Shown here one piece after another: positions 44,585-52,822 of a stretch of 64,000 nt of DNA (the first letter of the stretch is position 1; the number at the start of each line of letters is the position of its first letter). The notes under the pieces were generated by a model that saw only the letters and a list, made by a program, of their open reading frames with translations, searched no databases and was not told where the DNA came from. This DNA comes from Shuttleworthella satelles DSM 14600. Lineage in GTDB: Bacteria; Bacillota; Clostridia; Lachnospirales; Lachnospiraceae. Position numbers and translations under genes: made by a program. The stretch lies in assembly GCF_000160115.1 (NCBI RefSeq), contig NZ_GG665866.1, positions 620,001-684,000 of the forward strand. The letters run 5' to 3'.

Positions 44585-46015
44585 TCAGCAGACCGCGCTG
44601 GGAGCATCGGGCAGGCGGACAGATTCCTCGTAATTCTCCTCCATGTCGGCCTGAGCCGCCTTGATCATGATGGAGCACTCGATTCGCTTCTGCTGCAGGG
44701 CACATCCCAGATCATAAGTCTCGTTGATTTTTCCCTTGAAGTTATAGGCATTGGCTGCGCAGCCGCCGGAGCAGTAGAATTTGGCGAAGCAGTCCCTGCA
44801 CTTGTCCTTGGCGTAGACATTGCAGAGCTTGAATTCATCGCGGATATCCGTCCGGACCAGGCCGCTTCCGTCATTGACGTTGCCCATAACAAAGTCCCTG
44901 TTTCCGGCAAACTGATGGCAGGGATAGATGTCTCCGTTCGGCGTGATGCAGACGTACTCGGTGCCTGAGCCGCAGCCAGCCAGGCGCTTGGCCACACAGG
45001 GACCTCCCTCCAGGTCGATCATAAAGTGAAAGAAATTAAAATCCTCATCCGTTCCCATCCGGCGGACCATCTCCGCGGCCAGCCGGTCGTACTCGGCGAA
45101 GAGCTTGGGCAGGTCTTCTTCACGGAGCGCGTAATCATCCGTGGGCTGAGCCACAACGGGTTCCACCGAGATCTGCTTGAAACCAAGGTCCGCAATGTGC
45201 AGAACGTCCTGGGAGAAATCCAGGTTATTTCTGGTAAAGGTTCCTCTTGCGTAATATCTCTGCTGCCCTCTGGACTCCGCCAGTCTCTGGAATTTGGGGA
45301 CAATCCTGTCGTAGGAATCCTGTCCGCCGCGGAAGGGGCGCATTTGATTGTGGATTTTCTTCCTGCCGTCAATCGAGAGAACGACATTGCTCATCTCCCG
45401 GTTAAGGAAGTCCTGAATCTCATCATTTAAAAGAACGCCGTTGGTCGTCAGTGTGAAGCGGAATTTCTTGTCGTAAAGCTTCTCCTCCTGTCTTCCGTAA
45501 GCCACCAGCTTCTTGACCACCTCCCAGTTCATCAGGGGTTCTCCGCCAAAGAAGTCCACCTCCAGATTCCTTCGATTCCCGGAATTAGCAATGAGAAAGT
45601 CGAAGGCATTCTTCCCGGTCTCGAAGCTCATGAGCTCTCTGGGGCCTCCGCAGTAGGTGCCCTCATCCGCGAAGCAGTATTTGCAGGCCAGGTTGCAGTC
45701 GTGAGCCACATTGAGACAGAGCGCCTTTACTACCGTGGGACGTCGTTTTAAGACATCATCCATATAGGTCTCATAGTGATCCGGGGTAAAGAGAGACTGA
45801 TCGTCAATGAGGGCCTTGATCTCGGCGAAGACCTCCTCGATGTCTGCTTCGCTGACTTTGGGATATTTCTCCGCCATCCGCTCCCGGATCCGATCCTGAT
45901 CCTCCTCTTCATACATGCCGATGATGTCATAGGTCAGGTCATCCACCACATGGATGGCTCCGGAATTAACGTCTAAGACAATATTGTAACCATTATTTTT
46001 AAACTGATGAATCAA
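44585..46015 (-). CDS. scfB: SCIFF peptide radical-SAM maturase
   Basis: A radical-SAM/SPASM enzyme of 476 residues that forms Cys-Thr type thioether links in the SCIFF peptide. The N-terminal 95 residues are a precursor-recognition-like domain (GYNIVLDVNSGAIHVVDD). The SAM cluster motif is C107-NLA-C111-KY-C114. The SPASM cysteines lie in GCGSGTEYVC, GDIYPCHQF and CNVYAKDKCRDCFAKFYCSGGC, holding two auxiliary clusters. The substrate gene lies 354 bases upstream behind a hairpin; secDF follows. Confidence 0.95.
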   Translation of the reverse strand: MIHQFKNNGYNIVLDVNSGAIHVVDDLTYDIIGMYEEEDQDRIRERMAEKYPKVSEADIEEVFAEIKALIDDQSLFTPDHYETYMDDVLKRRPTVVKALCLNVAHDCNLACKYCFADEGTYCGGPRELMSFETGKNAFDFLIANSGNRRNLEVDFFGGEPLMNWEVVKKLVAYGRQEEKLYDKKFRFTLTTNGVLLNDEIQDFLNREMSNVVLSIDGRKKIHNQMRPFRGGQDSYDRIVPKFQRLAESRGQQRYYARGTFTRNNLDFSQDVLHIADLGFKQISVEPVVAQPTDDYALREEDLPKLFAEYDRLAAEMVRRMGTDEDFNFFHFMIDLEGGPCVAKRLAGCGSGTEYVCITPNGDIYPCHQFAGNRDFVMGNVNDGSGLVRTDIRDEFKLCNVYAKDKCRDCFAKFYCSGGCAANAYNFKGKINETYDLGCALQQKRIECSIMIKAAQADMEENYEESVRLPDAPSAVC

Positions 46016-46243
46016 GTCTTTTCTCCAATCCAGGGATATTTAAGGACGACTCATGGCTCGCCCGGGGCGGAATCTCACGGATACGCCTTGGCGCCCGGGT
46101 CGTGATCGGGGACATCTCGGATGCGCCTTTACGTCCTCTTACCGGGCAAACTGTACCCCGCCTTGGCGCATAAGAAGGGAGCTCACAGATATTCATCTGT
46201 TTCCCTTGCAGGGCGACCCATAGCCTGCCCGGCGCACGAAGCG

Positions 46244-46285
46244 TAAAAGAAAGACCGCAGAGACTCCGATTTGTCCCCGCGGTCT
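46244..46285 (-). terminator. hairpin between scfA and scfB
   Basis: On the minus strand AGACCGC pairs with GCGGTCT around a 20-base loop and is followed by TTCTTTT. It probably makes the small scfA transcript more abundant than scfB. The rest of the 46016-46368 gap is GC-rich with short dyads (CGCCCGGG) and no gene. Confidence 0.65.
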
Positions 46286-46368
46286 TCCCTTATTCGCAAC
46301 AAGTACACATTTACGAAACCAGCCTGTCGCCGCCGCACTCGCCGGGCCTCAACCGCAGCGATACAGCC

Positions 46369-46509
46369 TTACTGGTTCTCGCAGCTCTGATTCCCTACTG
46401 TACATGAGGTCTTGCAGGCAGACTGACAAGAAGTCTGGCACTCGCCGCATCCGCCCTTCTTCAGGGTCTTCTGTAATCTTCTGGTTTTAAGGGTCTTAAT
46501 ATGCGTCAT
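46369..46509 (-). CDS. scfA: SCIFF six-cysteine peptide precursor
   Basis: A 46-residue ribosomal peptide whose name denotes six cysteines in forty-five residues. The leader MTHIKTLKTRRLQKTLKKGG is followed by a core with Cys21, 24, 28, 32, 36 and 43 (CGECQTSCQSACKTSC, then CENQ). Ser and Thr lie between the cysteines as thioether partners. AAGGAGGAG precedes the ATG. It is modified by the downstream scfB product. The family is nearly universal in Clostridia, yet its role is unresolved. Confidence 0.95.
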   Translation of the reverse strand: MTHIKTLKTRRLQKTLKKGGCGECQTSCQSACKTSCTVGNQSCENQ

Positions 46510-46599
46510 TGTACTCCTCCTTGACCGGGCTGCAGAAAAATCACCCGATCCTGTCCTCGTTGAATGTCCTCATCGAAATCGAGAAAAGTATAACACAGT

Positions 46600-46638
46600 G
46601 ATCCGAGAAGGGAAAGTCATACTTTCCCTTCTCGGATC
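46600..46638. terminator. perfect 18-bp hairpin between surface-protein gene and scfA
   Basis: GATCCGAGAAGGGAAAGT and its exact complement are separated by CAT. No good T-run on either strand, but it ends the large surface-protein transcript unit upstream of scfA. A possible scfA -10 (TATACT) lies immediately beyond. Confidence 0.7.
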
Positions 46639-46651
46639 CTTTCGCGCATCC

Positions 46652-46697
46652 TGTCAATGAGCCGTCTTGTCAATGAACTGTCTTGTCAATAAGCCAT
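46652..46697. repeat. three tandem 16-bp units
   Basis: TGTCAATGAGCCGTCT and two variants in tandem, between the hairpin and the end of the surface-protein gene. Confidence 0.75.
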
Positions 46698-46776
46698 CGC
46701 ATCAGCTCCCGAATCCACGCCCTCCCTCAAAAAAGCGGGTTCACAGGCAGACGCATCAGCTTTCACTGTATATCTC

Positions 46777-49700
46777 TTACTGTCTTCTGCGCCTTCTGAC
46801 AACAACCAGTCCAACGATCGCCGCCAGTGCAATAGCCAAAACAGCCAGATAGATCATCAGCTGGTTTGTATCTCCCGTCCTGGGTCTTCCGACGGTAGAG
46901 ATCTTGGGCGTATGACTGTTGGTGATAATGATATTCCCATGATCCTTATCATCTACACTCGTTGTGTAGCCGGGAACCTGGTCAAGCTCCTTGACCGTAT
47001 AGGCGACATCCTTCCCGTTTTCCTTCTGGGGAAGATCCTTCCAGCTATAGGTCCACTGGTCTGCCGCTTTCAGCTCGACCGGCTCGCCCTTCTTCTGTCC
47101 GTTGGCATAGAGCTGTACCTTGATGCCTGCCGGTCTGATCTTGTCCTTGTCATTGCTGTCATTCCACTGCTTGGTCACAGTCACAGATGTCTTGGCAGGA
47201 GTATAGCTGTTTTTAATATTGTAGCCGTCCAGCTCCGTGCTGTAGCCCTCTACCGTGTTCTCTGTTACGCTGTATGAAATCTCCTGCCCATTCTCATACT
47301 TGGCAAGACCTGTGAAGGCATACTTCCAGTTCCCGTCGCTGTCAGCCCTGACAGTCATTTCCTTGAATTTGGCTCCATTTTTCAGCAGGTTGACCGTAAT
47401 CTCTTCTGGTCTCTTGCCGTCCTGATTGTTGGCGTCATCCCAGGTCTTCTGACCCTGAACTTCTATGATCTCCGGCGTATGACTGTTGGTGATCTTGATA
47501 TTGCCCATATCACTGTCGTCTACCGTCGCCCTGTAAGCTGCAAGCTCTGTCGTCTCCCTGACGGTATAGCTGATCTCATTGCCTGCCGACTTCTTCGGAA
47601 GTTTGGTCCAGGTATAAGACCAGCCATTGCCGGCATTGAGCTCCATCTCGGATCCCTGCTTCTGTCCGTTTGCGTATAGCTGCACCTTCACGCTGTTTGG
47701 TCTCTTGCCGTCCTGATTGTTGGCGTCATCCCAGCTCTTGGTGACCGTCACGCTTCTCTCTTCCGGCGTATAGCTGTTTTTGATATTAAATCCGTCTCTG
47801 CTGAAGCTGTATCCGTCTACCGTATCCTCCGTCAAGCTGTAACTGATCTCCTGTCCGTTCTCATATTTGGGGAGATCGGTAAAGCTGTACTTCCATTGAC
47901 CGGCGGCAGTAACCTTCAACTTCTGCTTCTGCACTCCGTTGGCAAGAAGATTCACCGTGATTTCAGACGGGCGCTTCCCGTCCTGATTGTTCCTGTCGCT
48001 CCAGGTCTTCTGTCCCTCAACTTTGGTCTTTTCTGGAAGATGCTTGTTGGTAATCGTGATCTTCTGCGGATTCTGATCATCATAGGATGTGGTGTATCCG
48101 TTGATTGTCCCCACTTCCTTTACCGTGTATTTAATGGTATTTCCGGCCTTTTTCTCAGGGAGATTATTCCAGGTATAGGTCCAGTTTGCGCCGGTAAGTT
48201 CTACTTCTGCGCCGACCTTTTCCGTGCCTGCGTATAACTGCACCTTGATACTGTTCGGGCGCTTGCCATCCTGATTATTGGCATCATCCCAGATCTTCGT
48301 CACTGCTACAGATGTCTTCTTCGGCGCGTAGGTATTTTTGATATTAAATCCTCTAACCTCTGTCGCATACTCTGCCACCGGATCTTCCGTCACAGAATAC
48401 GAAATCTCCTGTCCCCGGTTATCATATTTAGGCAGGTCCTTAAAGCTGTAGAGCCATTTGCCGTTCGGATCAGGTCTTACTTCCTTATTCTGAATAGGAT
48501 TCCCGTTGGCAAGAAGGTTCACCTTAATTACACTGGGACGCTTGCCATCCTGATTGTTGGCATCATCCCAGGTCTTCTCACCTGAGATCTCAGTCGTGTT
48601 CCTGGTCCAGTAGCCTACGAGTTCAACATCAGCCTTCGGCATGGTAAAGGAAGTGTCACTGTCCTTGACCGTGACCTTCTGACCGTTCTCGGTATGCCAA
48701 CCGGTAAAGATATATCCCGTCATCGTCAAATCCGGCTTAACATCCACAATCGAATTGAAATTGTAGGTCTTGGCATCCACAGGCGCCGCGGGACTTCCTG
48801 CCGGGATTCCCTCACCATTCGGATTCTTGACGATCTTATATGTTACCTTGTATTCAGACTTCTTATTAGTCAGGCTGAAATCCTTATTGTCGCCCGCTGC
48901 ATCCTTGTCAGTGAAACTGATGGCGAATTCCTTGGACACGGCAGGATTGCTGTTGTCATACCCTTCCGGAGCCCTGGTCTCCACCAGGCGATAGATTTTA
49001 CCGTTTAAAAGGCCTCGAATATTAAGAATACCATTTGCATTGGTATAGAAACGATCGCCGTTTTTACTGCCCCCATTGCTGCCTACAATCGTAATATTGT
49101 CCTTGACATACTGGGAATCCGAATCAATCCAATTACCGGCAGGATCTTTCTCCTGAAGCTTGAACTCCGCCTTCTCAATCCCCTGTCCTGTCTTGGCATC
49201 TGTCTTTAAAATCGCCGCGCCGTCCTTGTAAGTATACAGACTGATTTCACCTACCACAAAGAAATTCTTTCCAGAAATTGTTTGATCTGAGGCAGTTGCC
49301 GTATTCTCAATAGATGCCCCGGTTCTCATCACAGGCTTCTTCAAGTCAGCATCAAAATCAAAACTGCACCCCGTAATCGGCCAGTCCTTAATCTTCTGAT
49401 AGAGCTCTTCTATCATTTCCTGGGAAAGAGTCACTCTATTTATGTCATGATCTGCGGTAACCTCGTATGCAGGGAACGCGAGTCTGATGAGTTTTTCCTT
49501 GCCCAGCTTATTGCAGAAATCTCCCCAGGTATACATACTGTTCGGATCCTTGGAACCAATCTTTCCAAGGCTTGCCACAAGTCTCATATCTCCGTTCGCA
49601 CTCTTGTATATACCGTATTCGCCCGGCTTAAGAGAGGCCTTGAACTGCTCGTAGGATTGACCGGAAGCAGCCTCTTTCTTCGTGAAAACATCATCAAACT

Positions 49701-50748
49701 TGAATGACATCGAATTCTCCGGATTGAAACAGTCCCCAAGCTTGCCATCTCTGTAATTCTGCCTCATCAAAAGGGTTTTGCCATCTTCGCATAAATTCAC
49801 TCCGAGAATGGTTGCACTTTTCAGTGTCAGATTTGTATACGTGTCAGCAGGAAGCATATCCTCCATATAAGACGTCTCAGTGGCTGAAAATGATCCGAAG
49901 GCCTTGTCGTAGCCAAAGAGAAATGCAGCTACAACAGATGCATTCGCCGTTGTTTTATTTGTCTTGCCGTTAAGCGGAGACGTCAGGTTATATGTGTAAT
50001 TTGTCCTGTTCCACTGAATGTTCCAATAGGTACTCATGTTTGTTGGCGAAGTCCGTCCACCTTTCAAACTGCCCTTCGAAAAGAAGGCATCTTGATCGAC
50101 GCCGGGCGTCGGATAAATTTTGAAGAACTTTGCAGAAGTATTCACCCAGTAATTCGACTTAACATTCACATTGACATTTTTGTCGAGGATTTTAACCTTG
50201 ACAATTCCTGTCGGATGCGCAGCATAAGCCGCATCTACCTCTGCTTGCGTAGGAAAAGAGCCGACAAAATCCGACGTGACAGATTTCAATGTTGTCAGGA
50301 TAGAAAGCTTAGCCGCCGTCTTGGTATGGTTCTGCTGTGTGATTTTGATCCGAATCTTATCTTTGGTGATCGTTGCCTCTCCGAGGAGAGAGCCGTCTTC
50401 CGAATCTAAAACTGAGAGTCCATGGCTCTCGTACAAATTCCCATGATCGGCTTTTACCGGGATTTCAATGATATCCCCTGCCTGAATCGGCGTCCCCTTG
50501 TTGACGGTCAGATCGATCTTGTAATCCACATCCGCCCCCCAGTTAAGGGAGCTGGTGAAGTCATTGACATTCGTGGAATCCTTGATTTCCGCGTTCGACG
50601 AGGTAATAGAATCAATCGTCACCTTATCTGTAATGTCAGTCTCCGTCTCCTCCGCGAAGGCCGGTATGGCTGTCTGAAAGAGTGTTCCAAGCACAAGAAA
50701 CAAGGCCATCATACCCGTAATCATTCGTCTTCCCAATATTCGGTTCAT
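46777..50748 (-). CDS. Cna-B repeat surface adhesin with RPRTG anchor
   Basis: A 1323-residue cell-wall protein. It has a signal peptide ending near AIPAFAEE, an N-terminal adhesin-like region (to about 500) and a SpaA-type prealbumin domain with isopeptide candidates (AILKTDAKTGQGIEKAEF, ETRAPEGY). An InlB-type B repeat (GYIFTGWHTENGQKV) follows, then six Cna-B domains (about 705-1280). The Cna-B domains alternate between two subtypes, one starting GxKTWDDANNQDGKRP and the other VTKxWDDANNQDGKRP. The C-terminus is a hydrophobic segment and RRRRRQ behind RPRTGD, where sortases normally expect LPXTG. The start follows AAAGGAG. No sortase gene is in the window. The 375 bases upstream (50749-51123) show no gene and no riboswitch I recognise. 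Confidence 0.9.
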   Translation of the reverse strand: MNRILGRRMITGMMALFLVLGTLFQTAIPAFAEETETDITDKVTIDSITSSNAEIKDSTNVNDFTSSLNWGADVDYKIDLTVNKGTPIQAGDIIEIPVKADHGNLYESHGLSVLDSEDGSLLGEATITKDKIRIKITQQNHTKTAAKLSILTTLKSVTSDFVGSFPTQAEVDAAYAAHPTGIVKVKILDKNVNVNVKSNYWVNTSAKFFKIYPTPGVDQDAFFSKGSLKGGRTSPTNMSTYWNIQWNRTNYTYNLTSPLNGKTNKTTANASVVAAFLFGYDKAFGSFSATETSYMEDMLPADTYTNLTLKSATILGVNLCEDGKTLLMRQNYRDGKLGDCFNPENSMSFKFDDVFTKKEAASGQSYEQFKASLKPGEYGIYKSANGDMRLVASLGKIGSKDPNSMYTWGDFCNKLGKEKLIRLAFPAYEVTADHDINRVTLSQEMIEELYQKIKDWPITGCSFDFDADLKKPVMRTGASIENTATASDQTISGKNFFVVGEISLYTYKDGAAILKTDAKTGQGIEKAEFKLQEKDPAGNWIDSDSQYVKDNITIVGSNGGSKNGDRFYTNANGILNIRGLLNGKIYRLVETRAPEGYDNSNPAVSKEFAISFTDKDAAGDNKDFSLTNKKSEYKVTYKIVKNPNGEGIPAGSPAAPVDAKTYNFNSIVDVKPDLTMTGYIFTGWHTENGQKVTVKDSDTSFTMPKADVELVGYWTRNTTEISGEKTWDDANNQDGKRPSVIKVNLLANGNPIQNKEVRPDPNGKWLYSFKDLPKYDNRGQEISYSVTEDPVAEYATEVRGFNIKNTYAPKKTSVAVTKIWDDANNQDGKRPNSIKVQLYAGTEKVGAEVELTGANWTYTWNNLPEKKAGNTIKYTVKEVGTINGYTTSYDDQNPQKITITNKHLPEKTKVEGQKTWSDRNNQDGKRPSEITVNLLANGVQKQKLKVTAAGQWKYSFTDLPKYENGQEISYSLTEDTVDGYSFSRDGFNIKNSYTPEERSVTVTKSWDDANNQDGKRPNSVKVQLYANGQKQGSEMELNAGNGWSYTWTKLPKKSAGNEISYTVRETTELAAYRATVDDSDMGNIKITNSHTPEIIEVQGQKTWDDANNQDGKRPEEITVNLLKNGAKFKEMTVRADSDGNWKYAFTGLAKYENGQEISYSVTENTVEGYSTELDGYNIKNSYTPAKTSVTVTKQWNDSNDKDKIRPAGIKVQLYANGQKKGEPVELKAADQWTYSWKDLPQKENGKDVAYTVKELDQVPGYTTSVDDKDHGNIIITNSHTPKISTVGRPRTGDTNQLMIYLAVLAIALAAIVGLVVVRRRRRQ

Positions 50749-51123
50749 ACAGCTCCTTTCTTCCCTATGTGAAGCGGCAAACCTGCTTCCTTCACCATAG
50801 CTTGACATAAGTGGGAAGCCGACATTCGATCAGGACAAACGAATATCCCCCGTCCGAGGCCTGCTTGTAGCCCCGTCTCCTCGTGCAAGTCTCCCCTTAC
50901 AAATTACTGCTATTTCCAGCATAACATATATGTCTAAAAAATGTATATCTTTTTCCCTACAAGTGTACTGCAGGTGTATATTTTGTGTTTCTGTGGATCC
51001 CCTGAATTTTTCAAATTCCCCGCTTCTTCTACCCCTCCGCCAAATCCTCACTATCCTCGCCTGCCCGGTTCGACAGACTCTCACCCGACCCACATTTGGC
51101 TGCTCTCCTGCCGGGTCCTTACA

Positions 51124-51152
51124 TTGCAATGGCCTGTCTCAAATGTTAGAAT
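51124..51152 (+). promoter_or_regulatory. promoter of the 156-residue membrane protein gene
   Basis: TTGCAA (51124-51129), 17-base spacer, TAGAAT (51147-51152), about 40 bases before the start codon. Confidence 0.7.
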
Positions 51153-51191
51153 TTACTCACTGCGAATTTATCATTCAGAAGGAGTTTATCT

Positions 51192-51662
51192 ATGTTCTCA
51201 GCTATTCCCACCGTCTGGATTGTCCTGATCATTATCCTGATCATCCTGATCGGTCTTACTGTCGCTCTCTATTTTTTCGGCAAGCGCATGGAGAAGCGTC
51301 AAGCCGAGCAAGAGGAGCAACTTGAGGCAGCCAAGCAATCCATCAGTATGCTGATCATTGACAAGAAACGGCTCAAGCTCAAGGAGTCCGGTCTTCCCGA
51401 ACAGATCATTGCACAAACTCCCTGGTACGCCAAGCGCTCCAGAGTCCCCATTGTCAAGGCCAAGGTCGGCCCCCGCATCATGACCCTGATTGCGGATGAA
51501 CGGCTCTTCGATGACATTCCCGTCAAAAAGGAAGTCAAGGCCACCGTATCTGGCCTCTATATCACCGGTGTCCGCGGATTACATGGCCGTATCGAGCGCA
51601 ATGTGGAGAAGAAGAAGGGTCTGCGCGCCTGGCTCTTGAGAAGGGCCAATCGCAATCGCTGA
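51192..51662 (+). CDS. hypothetical protein with N-terminal membrane anchor
   Basis: A 156-residue protein I do not recognise as a named family. Residues 8-30 (VWIVLIIILIILIGLTVALYF) form one transmembrane helix, followed by a charged, probably coiled-coil stretch (KRMEKRQAEQEEQLEAAKQS). A basic domain follows with TPWYAKRSRVPIVKAKVGPR and IMTLIADERLFDDIPVKKEVKAT, ending in a polybasic tail. The topology suggests a cytosolic domain tethered to the membrane. AGAAGGAG precedes the ATG, and the GC content matches the core genome. Confidence 0.75.
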   Translation: MFSAIPTVWIVLIIILIILIGLTVALYFFGKRMEKRQAEQEEQLEAAKQSISMLIIDKKRLKLKESGLPEQIIAQTPWYAKRSRVPIVKAKVGPRIMTLIADERLFDDIPVKKEVKATVSGLYITGVRGLHGRIERNVEKKKGLRAWLLRRANRNR

Positions 51663-51712
51663 TACATTACGCCCCTTTCTATAATAGGGGTAGAGGGCGG
51701 GGCAGGCTACTA

Positions 51713-52201
51713 TGTTGAAAGATGAGCAGCTCGAGGTGATCGAAAAGAGGTATTAACGGCAAAAGAGGTTGAAGATGTTAAGGGTGAGAAAACGATCTTA
51801 GGCGGGTTGAAAGGAGTGCCTTATAAGGATTTTGAAGCTGTGAAGCGTACCGCAATGAAAGTCGATCAGATTTCTGCAGAGCGTGATCGAGCTTTAGCCA
51901 GGGTAAAAAATCAGATCAGAGGGCTGATGCTGCAGAAGCAAAGGCAGAGCAGGTCTATGCAGAAGCTAACAGACAGCTTAAAATAAAAATAGCTGAAGTA
52001 GAGCAGGATAGACCTAGCATAAAGTTGCAGATGGAGAATAGTCATCTCCGGAAGGAAAATCAAAGTTTGAAAGAAAGGATCGTAGGTCTGGAGGAACTGG
52101 TTCATAAGCTAAAAGAGATTATTAAGGAAAAATTGCCGGAAATTTACAAGTCAATTGTGCAATCAAAGCAAAAAACGAAAAAAAGAGGTTTGGAACGATA
52201 G
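51713..52201 (+). pseudogene. remnant of a plasmid mobilisation (MobV/Pre-like) protein
   Basis: Three frames together give a continuous helical, coiled-coil tail: MLKDEQLEVIEK, then VLTAKEVEDVKGEKTILGGL and GVPYKDFEAVKRTAMKV, then ADAAEAKAEQVYAEANRQLK to LPEIYKSIVQSKQKTKKRGL and stop. This looks like the C-terminal part of Pre/Mob relaxases, whose N-terminal catalytic domain is absent. There are frameshifts near 51752 and 51910. The base composition is AT-rich compared with the preceding gene. Debris of an integrated plasmid or IME. Confidence 0.62.
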
Positions 52202-52203
52202 AA

Positions 52204-52242
52204 AAGAGATTGATGGTCCTCGAAAGGATCCCTCAATCTCTT
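52204..52242. terminator. terminator shared by the Mob remnant and the small-gene pair
   Basis: AAGAGATTGA and TCAATCTCTT form the base of a stem that continues through GGTCC/GGATC around a TCGAAA loop. It lies between converging units. Confidence 0.75.
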
Positions 52243-52249
52243 GATATGC

Positions 52250-52492
52250 TCATTTTATTAATTTAAGTGCAAATTCAAGATCATCCTTTTGAACCATTAT
52301 TGTATATCGAACATCATAACTTTTAGATGTTCTGCCTATGCCAGCTATTTTAGATGAGTTAAATGAATGCATCCGAAATGGCATTTTAGCCTTTATTTTG
52401 TAGTCAATATGGTTTTGACTAAGAATGTCTATAATGCAATTTTTCCTTTCCGAGTTAATATTTGAGCATAGTGAAGAATATTTGAAAAGCAT
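52250..52492 (-). CDS. 80-residue hypothetical protein (DUF2007-like)
   Basis: A small cytosolic protein, MLFKYSSLCSNINSERKNCI..., with a C-terminal RYTIMVQKDDLEFALKLIK that recalls the small DUF2007-type proteins (an alpha/beta module ending in a KKxDxxxA helix). This is a weak resemblance only. AAGGTGATATT is a proper ribosome binding site. It lies 16 bases behind the next gene and ends at a terminator, so the two form an operon. AT-rich. Confidence 0.6.
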   Translation of the reverse strand: MLFKYSSLCSNINSERKNCIIDILSQNHIDYKIKAKMPFRMHSFNSSKIAGIGRTSKSYDVRYTIMVQKDDLEFALKLIK

Positions 52493-52508
52493 AATATCAC
52501 CTTATTGA

Positions 52509-52739
52509 TTATTTTGTTGCTGTTACAAAAACTTCTATTGTGTGTGGCGTCATCCCCGTAACTGAAACGGTGGCAGATGTAAATGCTCTGGCACCGGTCA
52601 TGGCATCTTGAGAAGCGGGATACCAATTTACCCAACCCCAGCCAGTAGTATAGCTAAAGTAATTAGAGGTTGGGTACTTGTGTGCACTGTGTGAGAAGGG
52701 GGCTCCATCGCCATACTTCGGAGGGGTTTTCATCAACAC
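52509..52739 (-). CDS. 76-residue hypothetical protein, possibly a truncated exported protein
   Basis: The sequence MLMKTPPKYGDGAPFSHSAH, then aromatic- and Gly-rich YFSYTTGWGWVNWYPASQD, then a beta-like Thr/Val-rich tail TSATVSVTGMTPHTIEVFVT. No signal peptide and no recognised family. The start is uncertain: GTG, TTG and ATG codons follow one another behind a weak AGGA. It may be the C-terminal stub of a larger secreted protein or a free-standing small product. It lies 84 bases downstream of the VWA gene and 16 bases before the 80-residue gene. Confidence 0.45.
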   Translation of the reverse strand: MLMKTPPKYGDGAPFSHSAHKYPTSNYFSYTTGWGWVNWYPASQDAMTGARAFTSATVSVTGMTPHTIEVFVTATK

Positions 52740-52822
52740 GTTTTGTCCTATAACTCTAAATTCATGAAACAGAATCTTGCAGAGCGTGCTCTATCGTCTT
52801 GAAAAAGTTCGATTCAGACAGC

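Noticed and set aside
50749-51000. Cyclic-di-GMP riboswitch before the Cna-B gene
   Set aside because: The leader is long enough, but the conserved tetraloop-receptor and GCAAA-type core could not be found.
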